Assembly: GCA_016841045.1 (NCBI GenBank)
Contig: JAENZX010000002.1
Location: 211,412-275,411 of the forward strand
DNA length: 64,000 bases
Direction: 5' to 3'
From: Thermincola carboxydiphila
Lineage (GTDB): Bacteria; Bacillota; Thermincolia; Thermincolales; UBA2595
Made by a program: the position numbers and the translations under genes
Notes under the pieces: model-generated
Told to the model about the DNA's origin: nothing
What the model saw: only the letters and a program-made list of their open reading frames with translations
The model's database searches: none
In this document: positions 36,185 to 45,440 of the stretch, in pieces
Position numbering within the stretch: position 1 is the stretch's first letter
Layout: each line of letters starts with the position of its first letter

Positions 36185-37222
36185 ATGGGCTATTATATGG
36201 TCAAGTTCGATAATATTGTTACTTCGTTTAGTTTTTACAATAAGATATTGCCTCGACTACATTCATATTTTGTAATGGGGATAAGAGATGAAATAATGTT
36301 TGATTTTTCCGATGTTGAATTTGTTCAGCCATTAGTTTTACCAAATTTAATGGTGGTTGCATCTAAGTTAAAAGAGTATTTTAAAAACCCTATAAAGCTT
36401 TATATTCCTTGGAATCCGAAATTACTGTCTTATTTGAAGGATATTAATTTTTTTCTATTTGTTAAAAAGTTTTCACTGTTTGAAATTGATGAGAGATATA
36501 CCGGTGGTTATCATAAACGAGTATTATATGATGAGTGCAAAACCTATGCCTTTGAATATGGTACTTCTAAAGAGATGATAAGAGAAGAACTCAGAAATTC
36601 TATCTCAATAATTGAAAAGATTTCTCAAAAACCTTCTGCTTTTACTGAGAGTTCATCTGAACGATTGCTACGCATTATTACAGAAATTTGCCATAACGCT
36701 TGTAATCATAGTGGTAATAAGTGTTTTGCTACATTTCAGTCTAATTACTCTACAAGGTCTAAATATAAGAAGGCCTACATCGCAATTTCAGATGGAGGTA
36801 TTGGTTATTATGGTTCGTTTAAGGAACGATTAGAAAATGGGAGAGATATAGACCTTACAGTTACCGACAAGGAACATTTTTTATCTTTTAAAGATGACAA
36901 AAATTTGTATGCGATTTTGGAAGCCATTTTCTATCGCAAGGATTTTAAAATGTTTGGTATCTATCAAGTCATGACACAGGTTCTTCATAACAATGGAGTG
37001 GTTAGAATTCATAACGATGACACTCAATTGATTTTTACTAAAAAGAATTTTCTTAAATATATAAATAACTGGGATGCCTTAATTGAGGCGTTTAAGGGTT
37101 CACTTAAAAATGTAATTGATAATGAACTAGATATTCAATTCTCTCCATTAAGAAGAAATGAATCTAGATTAGCTGGTGTACATATTGAAATGGAAATTCC
37201 TCTTAATATGGAGGGTAGATAA
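36185..37222 (+). CDS. STAS-like domain fused to a GHKL (HSP90/histidine-kinase-type) ATPase
   Basis: In this 345-residue protein, residues 1-100 resemble a STAS domain (DFSDVEFVQPLVLPNLMVVA). The C-terminal part is a GHKL ATPase with N-box E167, N171 and N174 (ITEICHNACNHSG) and G1 box SDGGIGYYGS (D203). There is no phospho-acceptor His domain and no membrane segment. STAS plus GHKL recalls anti-sigma/anti-anti-sigma switches. It is the first gene of a four-gene operon with two PRTase-like proteins and ThyX, and starts after AGAGGTAGG. I infer a signal-sensing or switch role in a predicted conflict system. Confidence 0.65.
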   Translation: MGYYMVKFDNIVTSFSFYNKILPRLHSYFVMGIRDEIMFDFSDVEFVQPLVLPNLMVVASKLKEYFKNPIKLYIPWNPKLLSYLKDINFFLFVKKFSLFEIDERYTGGYHKRVLYDECKTYAFEYGTSKEMIREELRNSISIIEKISQKPSAFTESSSERLLRIITEICHNACNHSGNKCFATFQSNYSTRSKYKKAYIAISDGGIGYYGSFKERLENGRDIDLTVTDKEHFLSFKDDKNLYAILEAIFYRKDFKMFGIYQVMTQVLHNNGVVRIHNDDTQLIFTKKNFLKYINNWDALIEAFKGSLKNVIDNELDIQFSPLRRNESRLAGVHIEMEIPLNMEGR

Positions 37223-37223
37223 A

Positions 37224-38171
37224 ATGTATAGTTATCGGTTAAATGAAAACTCTCTATATATCCCTATTCATATGAATAAGATTTTCGGTGCAGAAAAAAG
37301 CAATTTTGAGAAAGACAATATTGACCAATTATTGGTAAACGATGTGAAGTCTGAGATATTAAAATTACAGTATGAAAATTATATTTTAGATTTTGCTTGG
37401 ATGAAGTTTGTCAATGATATTAGTTTTATAAAGTTTATTCAGGAAATTCAAAGCCTTGATAAGGGTCTAATATTTATAAATTTAAGTGATGTAGTTTATG
37501 ATTTTATTAAAAATGCGTCGTCTGACGAATTTTTATGTTCGGACGAATCTACAACAAAAATGTATAATAATCAAGGACAAGTTTACTGTGAATCAGTTGA
37601 TATTTTAGAAATTGTAGCAGAGTTTAAAATCGATTTCGTAAAACACTATTTGAAAAACAACTCAATTCCAGGCCCTCAGTATTTAGAATCGTCAAATATT
37701 TGGAGTAATATGTACATTAACATTAAAAAAACATTTGTGGATACAGAAGTGTTTAACTTTTTCATCTACGAAATGTGTAACTTAATTATGACAAACTTTG
37801 ATAAAAATAAGGACTTCAATTATCTCGTTTGTGCAAGTAATAACGGTGCTGCACTGGCAACCATTATTGGACAAGTTTTGAACATTGAAGTTTTATATTT
37901 GATGAATTTAGGACCGCATTTAACTTTACGGGACAGAGAATTTATTAATAAAATCAAAAAAGATAAAAAATATTTATTTGTTTTTGATTTTATCTGTTTA
38001 GGTACTGAATTAAAAATGGCAAAGACGATAGTTAGGATTAAAAAAGCCGATGTAGTGGGAGCGGTAGGGGTAGCCAAATTTCTGGCACCATCAAAAATGT
38101 CTGTTTTGGCTTTGGCTGATTTATACAATGATGATAAAGTTAAATACGAGGTAACTGTAAGAAAATCTTGA
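37224..38171 (+). CDS. STAS-like domain fused to a phosphoribosyltransferase-like domain
   Basis: The 315-residue protein has an N-terminal region (about 40-115; ILDFAWMKFVNDISFIKFI) that mirrors the STAS-like domain of the gene upstream. The C-terminal part (about 190-300) has a type I PRTase-like core: LVCASNNGAALATIIGQVL, then YLFVFDFICLGTELKMA, where the PRPP-loop motif normally reads DDxxxTG. The Thr of the loop is replaced, so catalysis is uncertain. The ATG at 37,224 has GGAGGG upstream and starts directly after the first gene. Ligand binding rather than transfer is possible. Confidence 0.6.
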   Translation: MYSYRLNENSLYIPIHMNKIFGAEKSNFEKDNIDQLLVNDVKSEILKLQYENYILDFAWMKFVNDISFIKFIQEIQSLDKGLIFINLSDVVYDFIKNASSDEFLCSDESTTKMYNNQGQVYCESVDILEIVAEFKIDFVKHYLKNNSIPGPQYLESSNIWSNMYINIKKTFVDTEVFNFFIYEMCNLIMTNFDKNKDFNYLVCASNNGAALATIIGQVLNIEVLYLMNLGPHLTLRDREFINKIKKDKKYLFVFDFICLGTELKMAKTIVRIKKADVVGAVGVAKFLAPSKMSVLALADLYNDDKVKYEVTVRKS

Positions 38172-38186
38172 TAAGGAGTAATTACA

Positions 38187-39809
38187 ATGGGTCAGAACTT
38201 GGAAGAAAATTATTCATGTATAAAAAAGCTTGAGGGGACGGATTACCATAAGAATTGGAGGACACTTCGAGATACTTACGAGGGCGTTTTAAACGAAGGT
38301 CCTGTCAGGCAAGATATTGCTTTTACTCCCCATGACTATAGGCGACACTGCCAAAACATTTATTACTTTTTAAGTAACCTTTTGATTCCATCGGGAGCTT
38401 ATAATACAATACTTAATCAAGAGCATCTCTTTATACTAGATGTTGCAGTTTTATTTCATGATATTATAATGGCTTTTGACCCTGATTTAAGAGAGACGCA
38501 CAGTCTTGAAGCGAAGAACTACATTTTGGATATTTTGATGAAGGCAGATACAGGTCAGATACTATTATCTGAAGATGAGGCTGGTTTCATTGCGGATGTT
38601 GTTTTAGGACACAGTGATTTAAAAAAAGATGGAAAGGTCGTATCTTGTTCTATAGACTTACTTCCAGAAGCAAGTGATTGTATTGGTCGCCTAGGCCCTG
38701 TTAATGTAAAGCTATTGGCAGCCTTGCTTAGATTGGCTGATGAATTAGATGTAAATTCAAACAGGGTTGCTCGCATTGCGGCTGACAGGTATAACATTAA
38801 CGAGGAGTCCAAAAAATTTTGGAGGCAATGTCTAATTCTTCAGATGGCTTCTACACATCCCAATGATACAAGTATTATTAGACTTATTCCTAAGCATGAT
38901 AAAATAACGCGGGAATCGAACATTGAAGCCGATGTGAGATTACTTATCGAATGTAGGGATAAAATTAATAACGAACTGTCAATGCTTAATAAGAAGGTGT
39001 TTTTTAAACCTGGTGTGTTTCCTGGATGGAACTTTCACAAAGTAGTATTAGATGCAAAAGGAGAAATTGGTGAACGAATTGCAGACTTGGACGGCAAAAA
39101 GCCAAATCCTTTATCAGAAGCTGATACTTCTGTAGATACAAAAAAAAAAGAAAAAGAAGTAGTAACTGATGAGCAGTTTTCTAATCAACTTGAGAAATGG
39201 GTTCTTGAGAAGAAATTCGTTCTAAGTGGACATTATGTTAAGGACGAGGCAACTTCAGCTAGAGATTGGATAAACACTCACGGTGTATTAGAGGACAAAT
39301 TATTTTTGCAAAAGATTACTGACAGGTTTATTACTTATTTAAATCCTGAAGAAAAATATTGTTTAGTAGGATTAGACTTTCCGGGAATAATGATATCTTC
39401 TAGCATAGGCTTTAAAACATCAAACCCCTTTTCTTATATGATTTCTGATAATGCTAAAAAATATCATGCTCCACAAGAAATAACCTTTCATATTAATGAA
39501 GGATATAAAATTATTCTTCTTACCGATGTAATTGTTACCGGCCAAACTGTAAGGGCGGCACTTGCAGAACTAAAAGAGAGAAACAAGGTTACTGATGAAG
39601 ACATCTTTGGTATTTTCTCGATTTTCTACCGAAAACCCTGGGGTAAAAAAGTACAGAAGCATTGTAGCAGTAAAGAAAGTTTAATGAACAAGTTTGATAC
39701 ACAGTTAATAATATTAAACGACAGTTTCGGAATCGAATTATGTAGGAAAGAAACTTGCTGTTTTAAATCATACAATATTGATTTGTATTGTAACAAACCT
39801 ATTGATTAA
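38187..39809 (+). CDS. HD phosphohydrolase-like domain fused to a phosphoribosyltransferase domain
   Basis: The 540-residue protein begins with an HD-type helical domain: H54, the HD pair at 91-92 (VAVLFHDIIMAF), and GHSD around 136. A charged linker (about 300-330) leads to a C-terminal PRTase domain with CLVGLDFPGIMIS and the PRPP-loop-like IILLTDVIVTGQTVRAAL. HD domains hydrolyse nucleotides or phosphodiesters, and PRTases attach bases to PRPP. Together with ThyX immediately downstream this suggests nucleotide remodelling. AAGGAG precedes the ATG at 16 bases from the previous stop. I cannot assign a substrate. Confidence 0.65.
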   Translation: MGQNLEENYSCIKKLEGTDYHKNWRTLRDTYEGVLNEGPVRQDIAFTPHDYRRHCQNIYYFLSNLLIPSGAYNTILNQEHLFILDVAVLFHDIIMAFDPDLRETHSLEAKNYILDILMKADTGQILLSEDEAGFIADVVLGHSDLKKDGKVVSCSIDLLPEASDCIGRLGPVNVKLLAALLRLADELDVNSNRVARIAADRYNINEESKKFWRQCLILQMASTHPNDTSIIRLIPKHDKITRESNIEADVRLLIECRDKINNELSMLNKKVFFKPGVFPGWNFHKVVLDAKGEIGERIADLDGKKPNPLSEADTSVDTKKKEKEVVTDEQFSNQLEKWVLEKKFVLSGHYVKDEATSARDWINTHGVLEDKLFLQKITDRFITYLNPEEKYCLVGLDFPGIMISSSIGFKTSNPFSYMISDNAKKYHAPQEITFHINEGYKIILLTDVIVTGQTVRAALAELKERNKVTDEDIFGIFSIFYRKPWGKKVQKHCSSKESLMNKFDTQLIILNDSFGIELCRKETCCFKSYNIDLYCNKPID

Positions 39810-39826
39810 AAGGGGAAGAGAATACT

Positions 39827-40453
39827 ATGAGAATAATTGAACCAAGCTTTGCTATTGAAGACAACATAGATGGACAAGTAATCTTGCAAAAAATTGAACG
39901 AGCAGGAAGAACCTGTTATAAAAGTGAAGATACTGCCTCTACTGAATCAGCAATAAAATTTATTAGAATGATAATTGCAAATGGTCATGAATCCGTTTTA
40001 GAGCATGAAAAAGTAACGGTTAGAATAATTTGCGATAGGGGAGTAACCCATGAATTAGTCAGACACAGAATTGCTAGTTACAGTCAAGAGAGTACTAGGT
40101 ACTGTAACTATGCAAAAAATAAGTTCCAGAATGAACTAACATTTATTAAGCCTTCATTTTGGGATGAAAATAGTGATAAATATTCTATTTGGTTTGAAAC
40201 AATGCGAAATATTGAGCAGAATTATTTAAGACTAATTGAGCTAGGAGCGGAACCTCAACAAGCAAGAAGTATTTTGCCAAATAGTTTAAAAACTGAAATT
40301 GTTGCTACTATGAATTTGAGAGAATGGAGACATTTTTTTAAATTAAGAACTACAGTAAAAGCCCATCCGCAGATTAGGGAAATAGCTAGACCACTATTAG
40401 ATAAGTTCAAGGAATTAATCCCGGCAATTTTTGATGATATAAATTATAAATAA
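39827..40453 (+). CDS. thyX: Flavin-dependent thymidylate synthase
   Basis: ThyX methylates dUMP to dTMP with FAD and methylene-tetrahydrofolate. The 208-residue protein carries the signature RHR(x7)S at 79-89 (RHRIASYSQES) followed by TRYCNY, and SILPNSLKTEIVATMN near the C terminus. AAAAGGGGAAGAG precedes the ATG. It is the last gene of the STAS/PRTase/HD operon, 17 bases after it, and is followed by a terminator. Whether it is the cell's main thymidylate synthase or cargo for the system cannot be told. Confidence 0.9.
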   Translation: MRIIEPSFAIEDNIDGQVILQKIERAGRTCYKSEDTASTESAIKFIRMIIANGHESVLEHEKVTVRIICDRGVTHELVRHRIASYSQESTRYCNYAKNKFQNELTFIKPSFWDENSDKYSIWFETMRNIEQNYLRLIELGAEPQQARSILPNSLKTEIVATMNLREWRHFFKLRTTVKAHPQIREIARPLLDKFKELIPAIFDDINYK

Positions 40454-40476
40454 CAGCCATAGGCTGTTTTTTTTTG
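40452..40476 (+). terminator. Terminator after thyX
   Basis: AACAGCC, ATA, GGCTGTT, then a run of T. It closes the four-gene operon. Confidence 0.85.
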
Positions 40477-40486
40477 CCGAAGTTTT

Positions 40487-40514
40487 TTACCAAATTGTAG
40501 AAGAATGTTATAAT
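40487..40514 (+). promoter_or_regulatory. Promoter of the 40.5-41.9 kb gene pair
   Basis: TTTACC (40,487-40,492), 16-bp spacer, TATAAT (40,509-40,514). Confidence 0.55.
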
Positions 40515-40544
40515 ATAAAGATAGGGTTAAGGAGGTATAGATTT

Positions 40545-41258
40545 ATGAACCAAAATGCCAATTTTTTGGCGTTTAGATACTTTCTAGTGCCTGTTTCCGA
40601 ACAGATGACCATAAACCAGTTAACTGTAGAAGAAAAAGGTCTTATGATGAAACAAATTTTTACTATCTTAGAACAGAGTAATAAGCTTTCTCACAAGATA
40701 CGAGAGAGAAAATACATATTATATCTGAAGGAAAAGATAACAGAAGAAATATATTTATGTAAATTTGCTAAAGAAATATTTAGAACCAAATATAATGAAG
40801 GTGAACATGATATAGAAAGTACACAAGAACAGGAATTTCCTTATGTATACGCCATAATTAACCTCAGAAGGCAAATTATATTAATTCAATCTAAAAGTGC
40901 GGTTTTTAGGGAATTATCTACTGTGAAGAATATTGTTGAGGACTGGTTTTATAATGAAATCGGATGGAGATTCGATTATATCTTTAAATTAGACGAAATA
41001 ACTAATGAACATATCTTCTGGGACTATATTCAGGAATCTGAAAGTATATTTGAAGTCGATTTACGCATGAAGTCACCAAACCTTTTTGGTGGTAGACTTG
41101 AAGTTAGTTCTCTGTTAAAGCAAATTAATTTTACATTTAATAATACAGAGTCCACCCTTAAGTTAAAAAATGAACAGGGTAAATTGAAAATCGACAAGGA
41201 AAATTTGGATGATGCAGTTAAATATATAACTGGAGGCTGGTGGAGAATGGAAAATTAG
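40545..41258 (+). CDS. Unknown protein, probably frameshifted near its end
   Basis: The 237-residue soluble protein is charged, alpha/beta, and I do not recognise it. After its stop, the next frame (from about 41,230) stays open to 41,415 without any ATG, GTG or TTG start. It encodes EWKIRVRRNKEYRVYTSREN and an acidic tail. This reads like the true C terminus, so a single-base indel around 41,230-41,250 is likely and the original protein would be about 290 residues. AAGGAGGT precedes the ATG. It forms a pair with the membrane protein gene that follows. Confidence 0.55.
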   Translation: MNQNANFLAFRYFLVPVSEQMTINQLTVEEKGLMMKQIFTILEQSNKLSHKIRERKYILYLKEKITEEIYLCKFAKEIFRTKYNEGEHDIESTQEQEFPYVYAIINLRRQIILIQSKSAVFRELSTVKNIVEDWFYNEIGWRFDYIFKLDEITNEHIFWDYIQESESIFEVDLRMKSPNLFGGRLEVSSLLKQINFTFNNTESTLKLKNEQGKLKIDKENLDDAVKYITGGWWRMEN

Positions 41259-41417
41259 AGTCCGAAGAAATAAAGAATATAGAGTTTACACAAGTAGAGA
41301 GAATGTCAAAAAAATAGATATTGATGTTGATTTTGAAGAGTACAACAAGCAAGATAGTAACCAAAAAATCATTAATGCTTTAGAAAAAGCGGACAATATT
41401 TTTGGGGAAGATTAATT

Positions 41418-41924
41418 ATGCTAAAAAAGTTAATAGCAATGGTAATAATATTGGTGTTCTTTACCGTATCGGTTTTAATAGTCGAATCTAATCCTGGTAT
41501 CCAACAATCTAAAATAATTAATGACGAGTTTATGTTGAATTTTTTGGGCCTTTTTTTGGGGGTATCGGTTGCGATTGTAACTTTTTTGTTTTCGTCGGTG
41601 GATAAAATAAGAGAATCAATAATTAAAGCAGGGTTTGACGGAGCAGCAAAGAAACAAACTGAAACAACCATCAATAACTTAATCGAAGAATTGAAACAGG
41701 ATTCAATGGCTATATTTGTATTTCTAGTTTTGTTTTTTGGAACTATACTTTTAAAAGATATTGATGTACCATATCTAAAAATAGCTATTTGGGATAAATC
41801 AAGTATATTAAGTTCTATAAAGCTAACATTAGTGTTTTTAACTTTGTTTTCGATATATGATATTATTTCATCCACATTTTTATTGATGAAGGTATCGCAT
41901 AAATTGGACATTACAGATGATTAA
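41418..41924 (+). CDS. Four-helix membrane protein
   Basis: The 168-residue protein has about four membrane helices: 5-22, 40-60, 96-114 and 130-155. A charged cytoplasmic loop lies between the second and third. No family is recognised. It starts three bases after the end of the extended frame of the previous gene, so the two belong to one transcript with its own promoter and terminator. A soluble sensor plus small membrane protein is a common layout of abortive-infection pairs; this is only an analogy. Confidence 0.55.
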   Translation: MLKKLIAMVIILVFFTVSVLIVESNPGIQQSKIINDEFMLNFLGLFLGVSVAIVTFLFSSVDKIRESIIKAGFDGAAKKQTETTINNLIEELKQDSMAIFVFLVLFFGTILLKDIDVPYLKIAIWDKSSILSSIKLTLVFLTLFSIYDIISSTFLLMKVSHKLDITDD

Positions 41925-41970
41925 CCCATAATTGCGTTATGACCACATTTGGAGGACTAGCAAGAAATTG

Positions 41971-41999
41971 AGAACCTCAATAGAGGTTTCTTTTTTTAA
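41971..41999 (+). terminator. Terminator after the membrane protein gene
   Basis: AGAACCTC, AATA, GAGGTTTC, then TTTTTTT. Confidence 0.8.
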
Positions 42000-42046
42000 T
42001 AAATACGAATCTAACACAATGACTATTATGTTAGATTGGTTGAAGT

Positions 42047-42531
42047 GTAAGCGTCAAATAAGACGGTGTATAGAAACTTCCCTAATTTCTTGAGACAATA
42101 CTCTAAATTAGACTTGTTAGAGTTTTTCGACCTTAGTCGAAAAACTCCAACGAGGAGGTTTAGGGTTGAATACCAGGGCAGTTGCTCACCAATATCGACT
42201 AACGCAGTGGATGGAGATCATCCGTGAATGCCGGAGCAGTGGCCAGACTGTTTCAGCATGGTGTGCTGAGCATGGCATCAACCCCAAAAGTTACTACTAT
42301 TGGCTCAGAAGAGTTCGCATGGCTGCTTGCGAGGCACTGCCATCGCTTACTGGTAATAACCCAATCGTGCCGGTAAATATGCCGCTACCTTCAACCGGTA
42401 GTGGTCCTGCGAATCAAGAATCATCGTCTGATATAGTTCTGCATCTTGGTGCTGTCACATTGGAGATCCGTAACACGGCATCCGCAGCGTTGATCGAGAG
42501 TACCCTGAGGGTTATGCAAAATATTAGGTGA
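42047..42531 (+). mobile_element. IS66-family remnant
   Basis: The sequence GTAAGCGTCAAATAAGACGG at 42,047 looks like an IS66 terminal repeat. It is followed by the first transposition gene of the family. The tnpB and tnpC genes and the right end are missing, so the element is truncated and cannot move on its own. Confidence 0.65.
42166..42531 (+). CDS. IS66-type TnpA accessory protein
   Basis: The 121-residue protein has the IS66 OrfA HTH: WMEIIRECRSSGQTVSAWCA followed by GINPKSYYYWLRRV. It starts with TTG after GAGGAGG. In complete IS66 elements it precedes tnpB and the DDE transposase tnpC, both absent here. The last 60 residues are the variable TnpA tail. Confidence 0.8.
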   Translation: MNTRAVAHQYRLTQWMEIIRECRSSGQTVSAWCAEHGINPKSYYYWLRRVRMAACEALPSLTGNNPIVPVNMPLPSTGSGPANQESSSDIVLHLGAVTLEIRNTASAALIESTLRVMQNIR

Positions 42532-42872
42532 CATCTCAAAAGCAGAAAAAATATATGTTGCTTGCGGGTCACTGACATGCGATATATTGAATAAAGGCAT
42601 GTTAACTAAAGTGTACTTCCAAACGGAAGTACCTGAGTTGATTGTGCCTTTTTGCTGCAATTCCAAGAGTTATTCTGCCGCTTTGTTTTAGAATATGAAA
42701 ATTGGTAGTTTTATGCTATTTATGACTAATTTGGCAGGGAAAGTTATCGATTTGTTGAAAATAAATACAATGGAATTGTTGTGGTGCCAATAGGTTTGGC
42801 TCACAAAAGACCGAAGACGTAAAGTGCTTGAGTTACCTTTGCGGGAACATTTTTAGGATAAAGGGTGATACC
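42532..42872 (+). other. Spacer between the IS66 remnant and the helicase gene
   Basis: A small perfect hairpin (GTACTTCC, AAAC, GGAAGTAC at about 42,611-42,630) is the only structure I see. No gene is supported. Confidence 0.4.
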
Positions 42873-45377
42873 ATGGCTACTGTTACATTGGATACTTTAT
42901 TTAGCAAAATGAATTTTACGCCAAACAAAAATCAAAGGCGAGCCATTGAACATGTTGACGGGCCGCTTTTTCTGGTGGCAGGTCCGGGATCAGGTAAAAC
43001 ACGTGTACTATTGTGGCGTACTGTTAACCTGATAGTATTTCATGGGGTTAATCCCGAAGAGATATTTTTGAGTACTTTTACAGAAAAGGCGGCATTGCAG
43101 TTAAAGCAGGGACTCTTGGCACTGCTTGCTTTGGCTTCCAGCGAAACTGGTTTACCTTATGACATATCGCAGATGTATGTAGGGACGATGCACTCCCTAT
43201 GCCATAAATTAATATCTGATAGAAGAATAAACAAGAGGACTGGCAGTGCAAGGAAAGCTCCGGTTTTGCTTGATGAACTCGATCAGTATTTCTTTCTTTA
43301 TGATCATTATTGGAAACAGGCAAGGCAACATGTTGGAATGCCCAATATAAATAGCTTTGTGAATAGTTATTTTGCTACTAATAGAAGAGCTACTACTTCA
43401 AAGCATGACGCAGTTAGAAATTGTCAGTCTCTCTTTAATAGGTTTTCAGAAGAATGTTTAACACCAGGTGAAATCAGAGAGAAAGCTCAAGACGATGAAA
43501 TGATGGTAATGGCAGACCTGTATGAATATTATCTTGAAATGTTAAAGTCAGGACCAAGGCCGAGGGCGGATCTCTCATTAATACAGCAGGAGGGGTATAA
43601 GGTTTTAACTGAAAACCCGGATGCTGGTTGTGTATTTAAACACGTTATTGTGGACGAATATCAGGACACTAATGCAATCCAAGAAAAGATATATTTTGAA
43701 CTAGCTGGGCACAAAAACATATGTGTTGTTGGAGATGATGATCAAGCATTATATCGCTTCAGAGGTGCGACTGTTGAAAACTTTGTTTTTTTTCCGGACA
43801 GGTGTAAAACTCGGGTGAAAAATGCTGAAATAACTAAAATACCGTTAGGAACAAACTATAGGTCTAGATCCGGCATTGTTGAATTATATTGTGATTTCAT
43901 TGAAAAAGAAAATTGGGAGCATGAAGTAGAAGAAGAGAAGTTTTATAGGATTCATGATAAAGGAATAACTGCTCATAGAACAGATGATAAGATTGCAGTT
44001 GTGGCGACGTCACAGGGCCGGTCGGAAGCGGTTTGTGATGAAATAGCGGAACTTGTCAGTGAGCTTATACGTGAGAGAAAAGTTGTAGATCCAAATCAAA
44101 TTGCATTTTTATACCCATCTTTAAATTGCGCTCATGTTCCACGTATGATTGACGCACTTGAAAGCCGTGGGCTTTCTGTTTATGCCCCACGTGCGATCAA
44201 ATTCCTTAATAATCCTGAACCTGTGGCTATGATAGGCATGTTCATTAAAATTTTTGGCCACCCGGAAAGGAACCCAGAATTTGATTTTGGCTCAAACAGG
44301 GAGTTATTTGATTGGTTTGATCGCTGTGAAGCATCTGCTAATGAAATTATAAAAGTAGATCATAAGTTAACGAAATTCATAAAAGACAAGCAATTGGAAC
44401 TAGCGCGAGTGGCTAGGGACTATCAGTACATATACGACGAAATAAATCAACATGAATGGAATTTGGATGATGAATTCAGTATTAGCGAGCATAGGCCAGT
44501 TTTTAGCAAATTGGATGTTCTAAGTAACGAAGCTAAACGTGATATTAAAGGAAAGAGACTAGAAGCAGTAGTAAAACGTCGGAGTGAACAAGGCAGGGCA
44601 GTGTCTCTGAAGTGGTTTGTAAATAGAGTTACTTCTCTTGACTGGTCAATCCTTGACTTATTTTATGAATTATGTGGATTTGACCATTTCGTTAAAATGT
44701 TTGATTTAGCCGAAAGCGGAGATGATGAAGGACCCATTTGCAATCTGGCATTAATAAGTCAGTACTTGGCACGTTATGTAGACGACCATCAGACACTAGT
44801 AACTGGTCAGTCAATCTTCACGGACTATTTTGTTAACCAGTTCTTTTCTAGCTATTTGAGGGCACTATTTAAGCTAGGAGAAACCGAGTACGAGGATGCA
44901 AATGATCCTTTTCCGCGAGGGCGTATTCCTTTTCTAACTATTCATCAGGCGAAGGGTTTAGAGTTTCCCGTAGTAGTATTAGGTAACATTACTCCAGCAA
45001 GACCTCCGCAAAGAGTAGAGGTAATCGTAAGGCCGTTGTTGGAAGGAGATTATGAGCCCTTAAGTAGATCAGGTGAATTTGATACCATGCGTAAATATTA
45101 TGTAGCTTTGTCACGTGCCAAGAATCTATTGGTGATAGCAAATATGCGCGGTCCAGGAATACAAAGGCACAGGCATTTAAATGCATTGATAGATAACCTG
45201 CCATCAATTGAGGAACTGGATCTTGATGATGTACCAGCAGAGGACAGCTTAGATACGGAAGTACCTCGGGTGTATTCGTATACCGCTGATTATCTGTCCT
45301 ATCTTGATTGTCCACGAAAATATATGCTATTTAGAAGGTTTTGCTCCTGCGCGTACAACAATAATGTTTTTTGGTAG
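42873..45377 (+). CDS. UvrD/Rep-family DNA helicase, nuclease domain broken by frameshift
   Basis: The 834-residue superfamily 1 helicase has Walker A VAGPGSGKTR, STFTEKAA, DEYQDTN, VVGDDDQALYRFRGA, NYRS, and a C-terminal HQAKGLEFPVVV. Near the end it reads YLSYLDCPRKYMLF, the start of a RecB/AddB-type PD-(D/E)XK domain with its first Fe-S Cys. After 45,336 the +1 frame continues this domain (GFAPARTTIMFFGSLVHRTI, then ED) to a TAA at 45,439-45,441. One extra A therefore seems to truncate the protein. The ATG at 42,873 follows AAGGGTG. Confidence 0.75.
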   Translation: MATVTLDTLFSKMNFTPNKNQRRAIEHVDGPLFLVAGPGSGKTRVLLWRTVNLIVFHGVNPEEIFLSTFTEKAALQLKQGLLALLALASSETGLPYDISQMYVGTMHSLCHKLISDRRINKRTGSARKAPVLLDELDQYFFLYDHYWKQARQHVGMPNINSFVNSYFATNRRATTSKHDAVRNCQSLFNRFSEECLTPGEIREKAQDDEMMVMADLYEYYLEMLKSGPRPRADLSLIQQEGYKVLTENPDAGCVFKHVIVDEYQDTNAIQEKIYFELAGHKNICVVGDDDQALYRFRGATVENFVFFPDRCKTRVKNAEITKIPLGTNYRSRSGIVELYCDFIEKENWEHEVEEEKFYRIHDKGITAHRTDDKIAVVATSQGRSEAVCDEIAELVSELIRERKVVDPNQIAFLYPSLNCAHVPRMIDALESRGLSVYAPRAIKFLNNPEPVAMIGMFIKIFGHPERNPEFDFGSNRELFDWFDRCEASANEIIKVDHKLTKFIKDKQLELARVARDYQYIYDEINQHEWNLDDEFSISEHRPVFSKLDVLSNEAKRDIKGKRLEAVVKRRSEQGRAVSLKWFVNRVTSLDWSILDLFYELCGFDHFVKMFDLAESGDDEGPICNLALISQYLARYVDDHQTLVTGQSIFTDYFVNQFFSSYLRALFKLGETEYEDANDPFPRGRIPFLTIHQAKGLEFPVVVLGNITPARPPQRVEVIVRPLLEGDYEPLSRSGEFDTMRKYYVALSRAKNLLVIANMRGPGIQRHRHLNALIDNLPSIEELDLDDVPAEDSLDTEVPRVYSYTADYLSYLDCPRKYMLFRRFCSCAYNNNVFW

Positions 45378-45440
45378 TCTAGTACACCGTACTATCGAGG
45401 ATCTTCACCACTTGATGATTGAAAGGAGGGGGGAGGGGTA

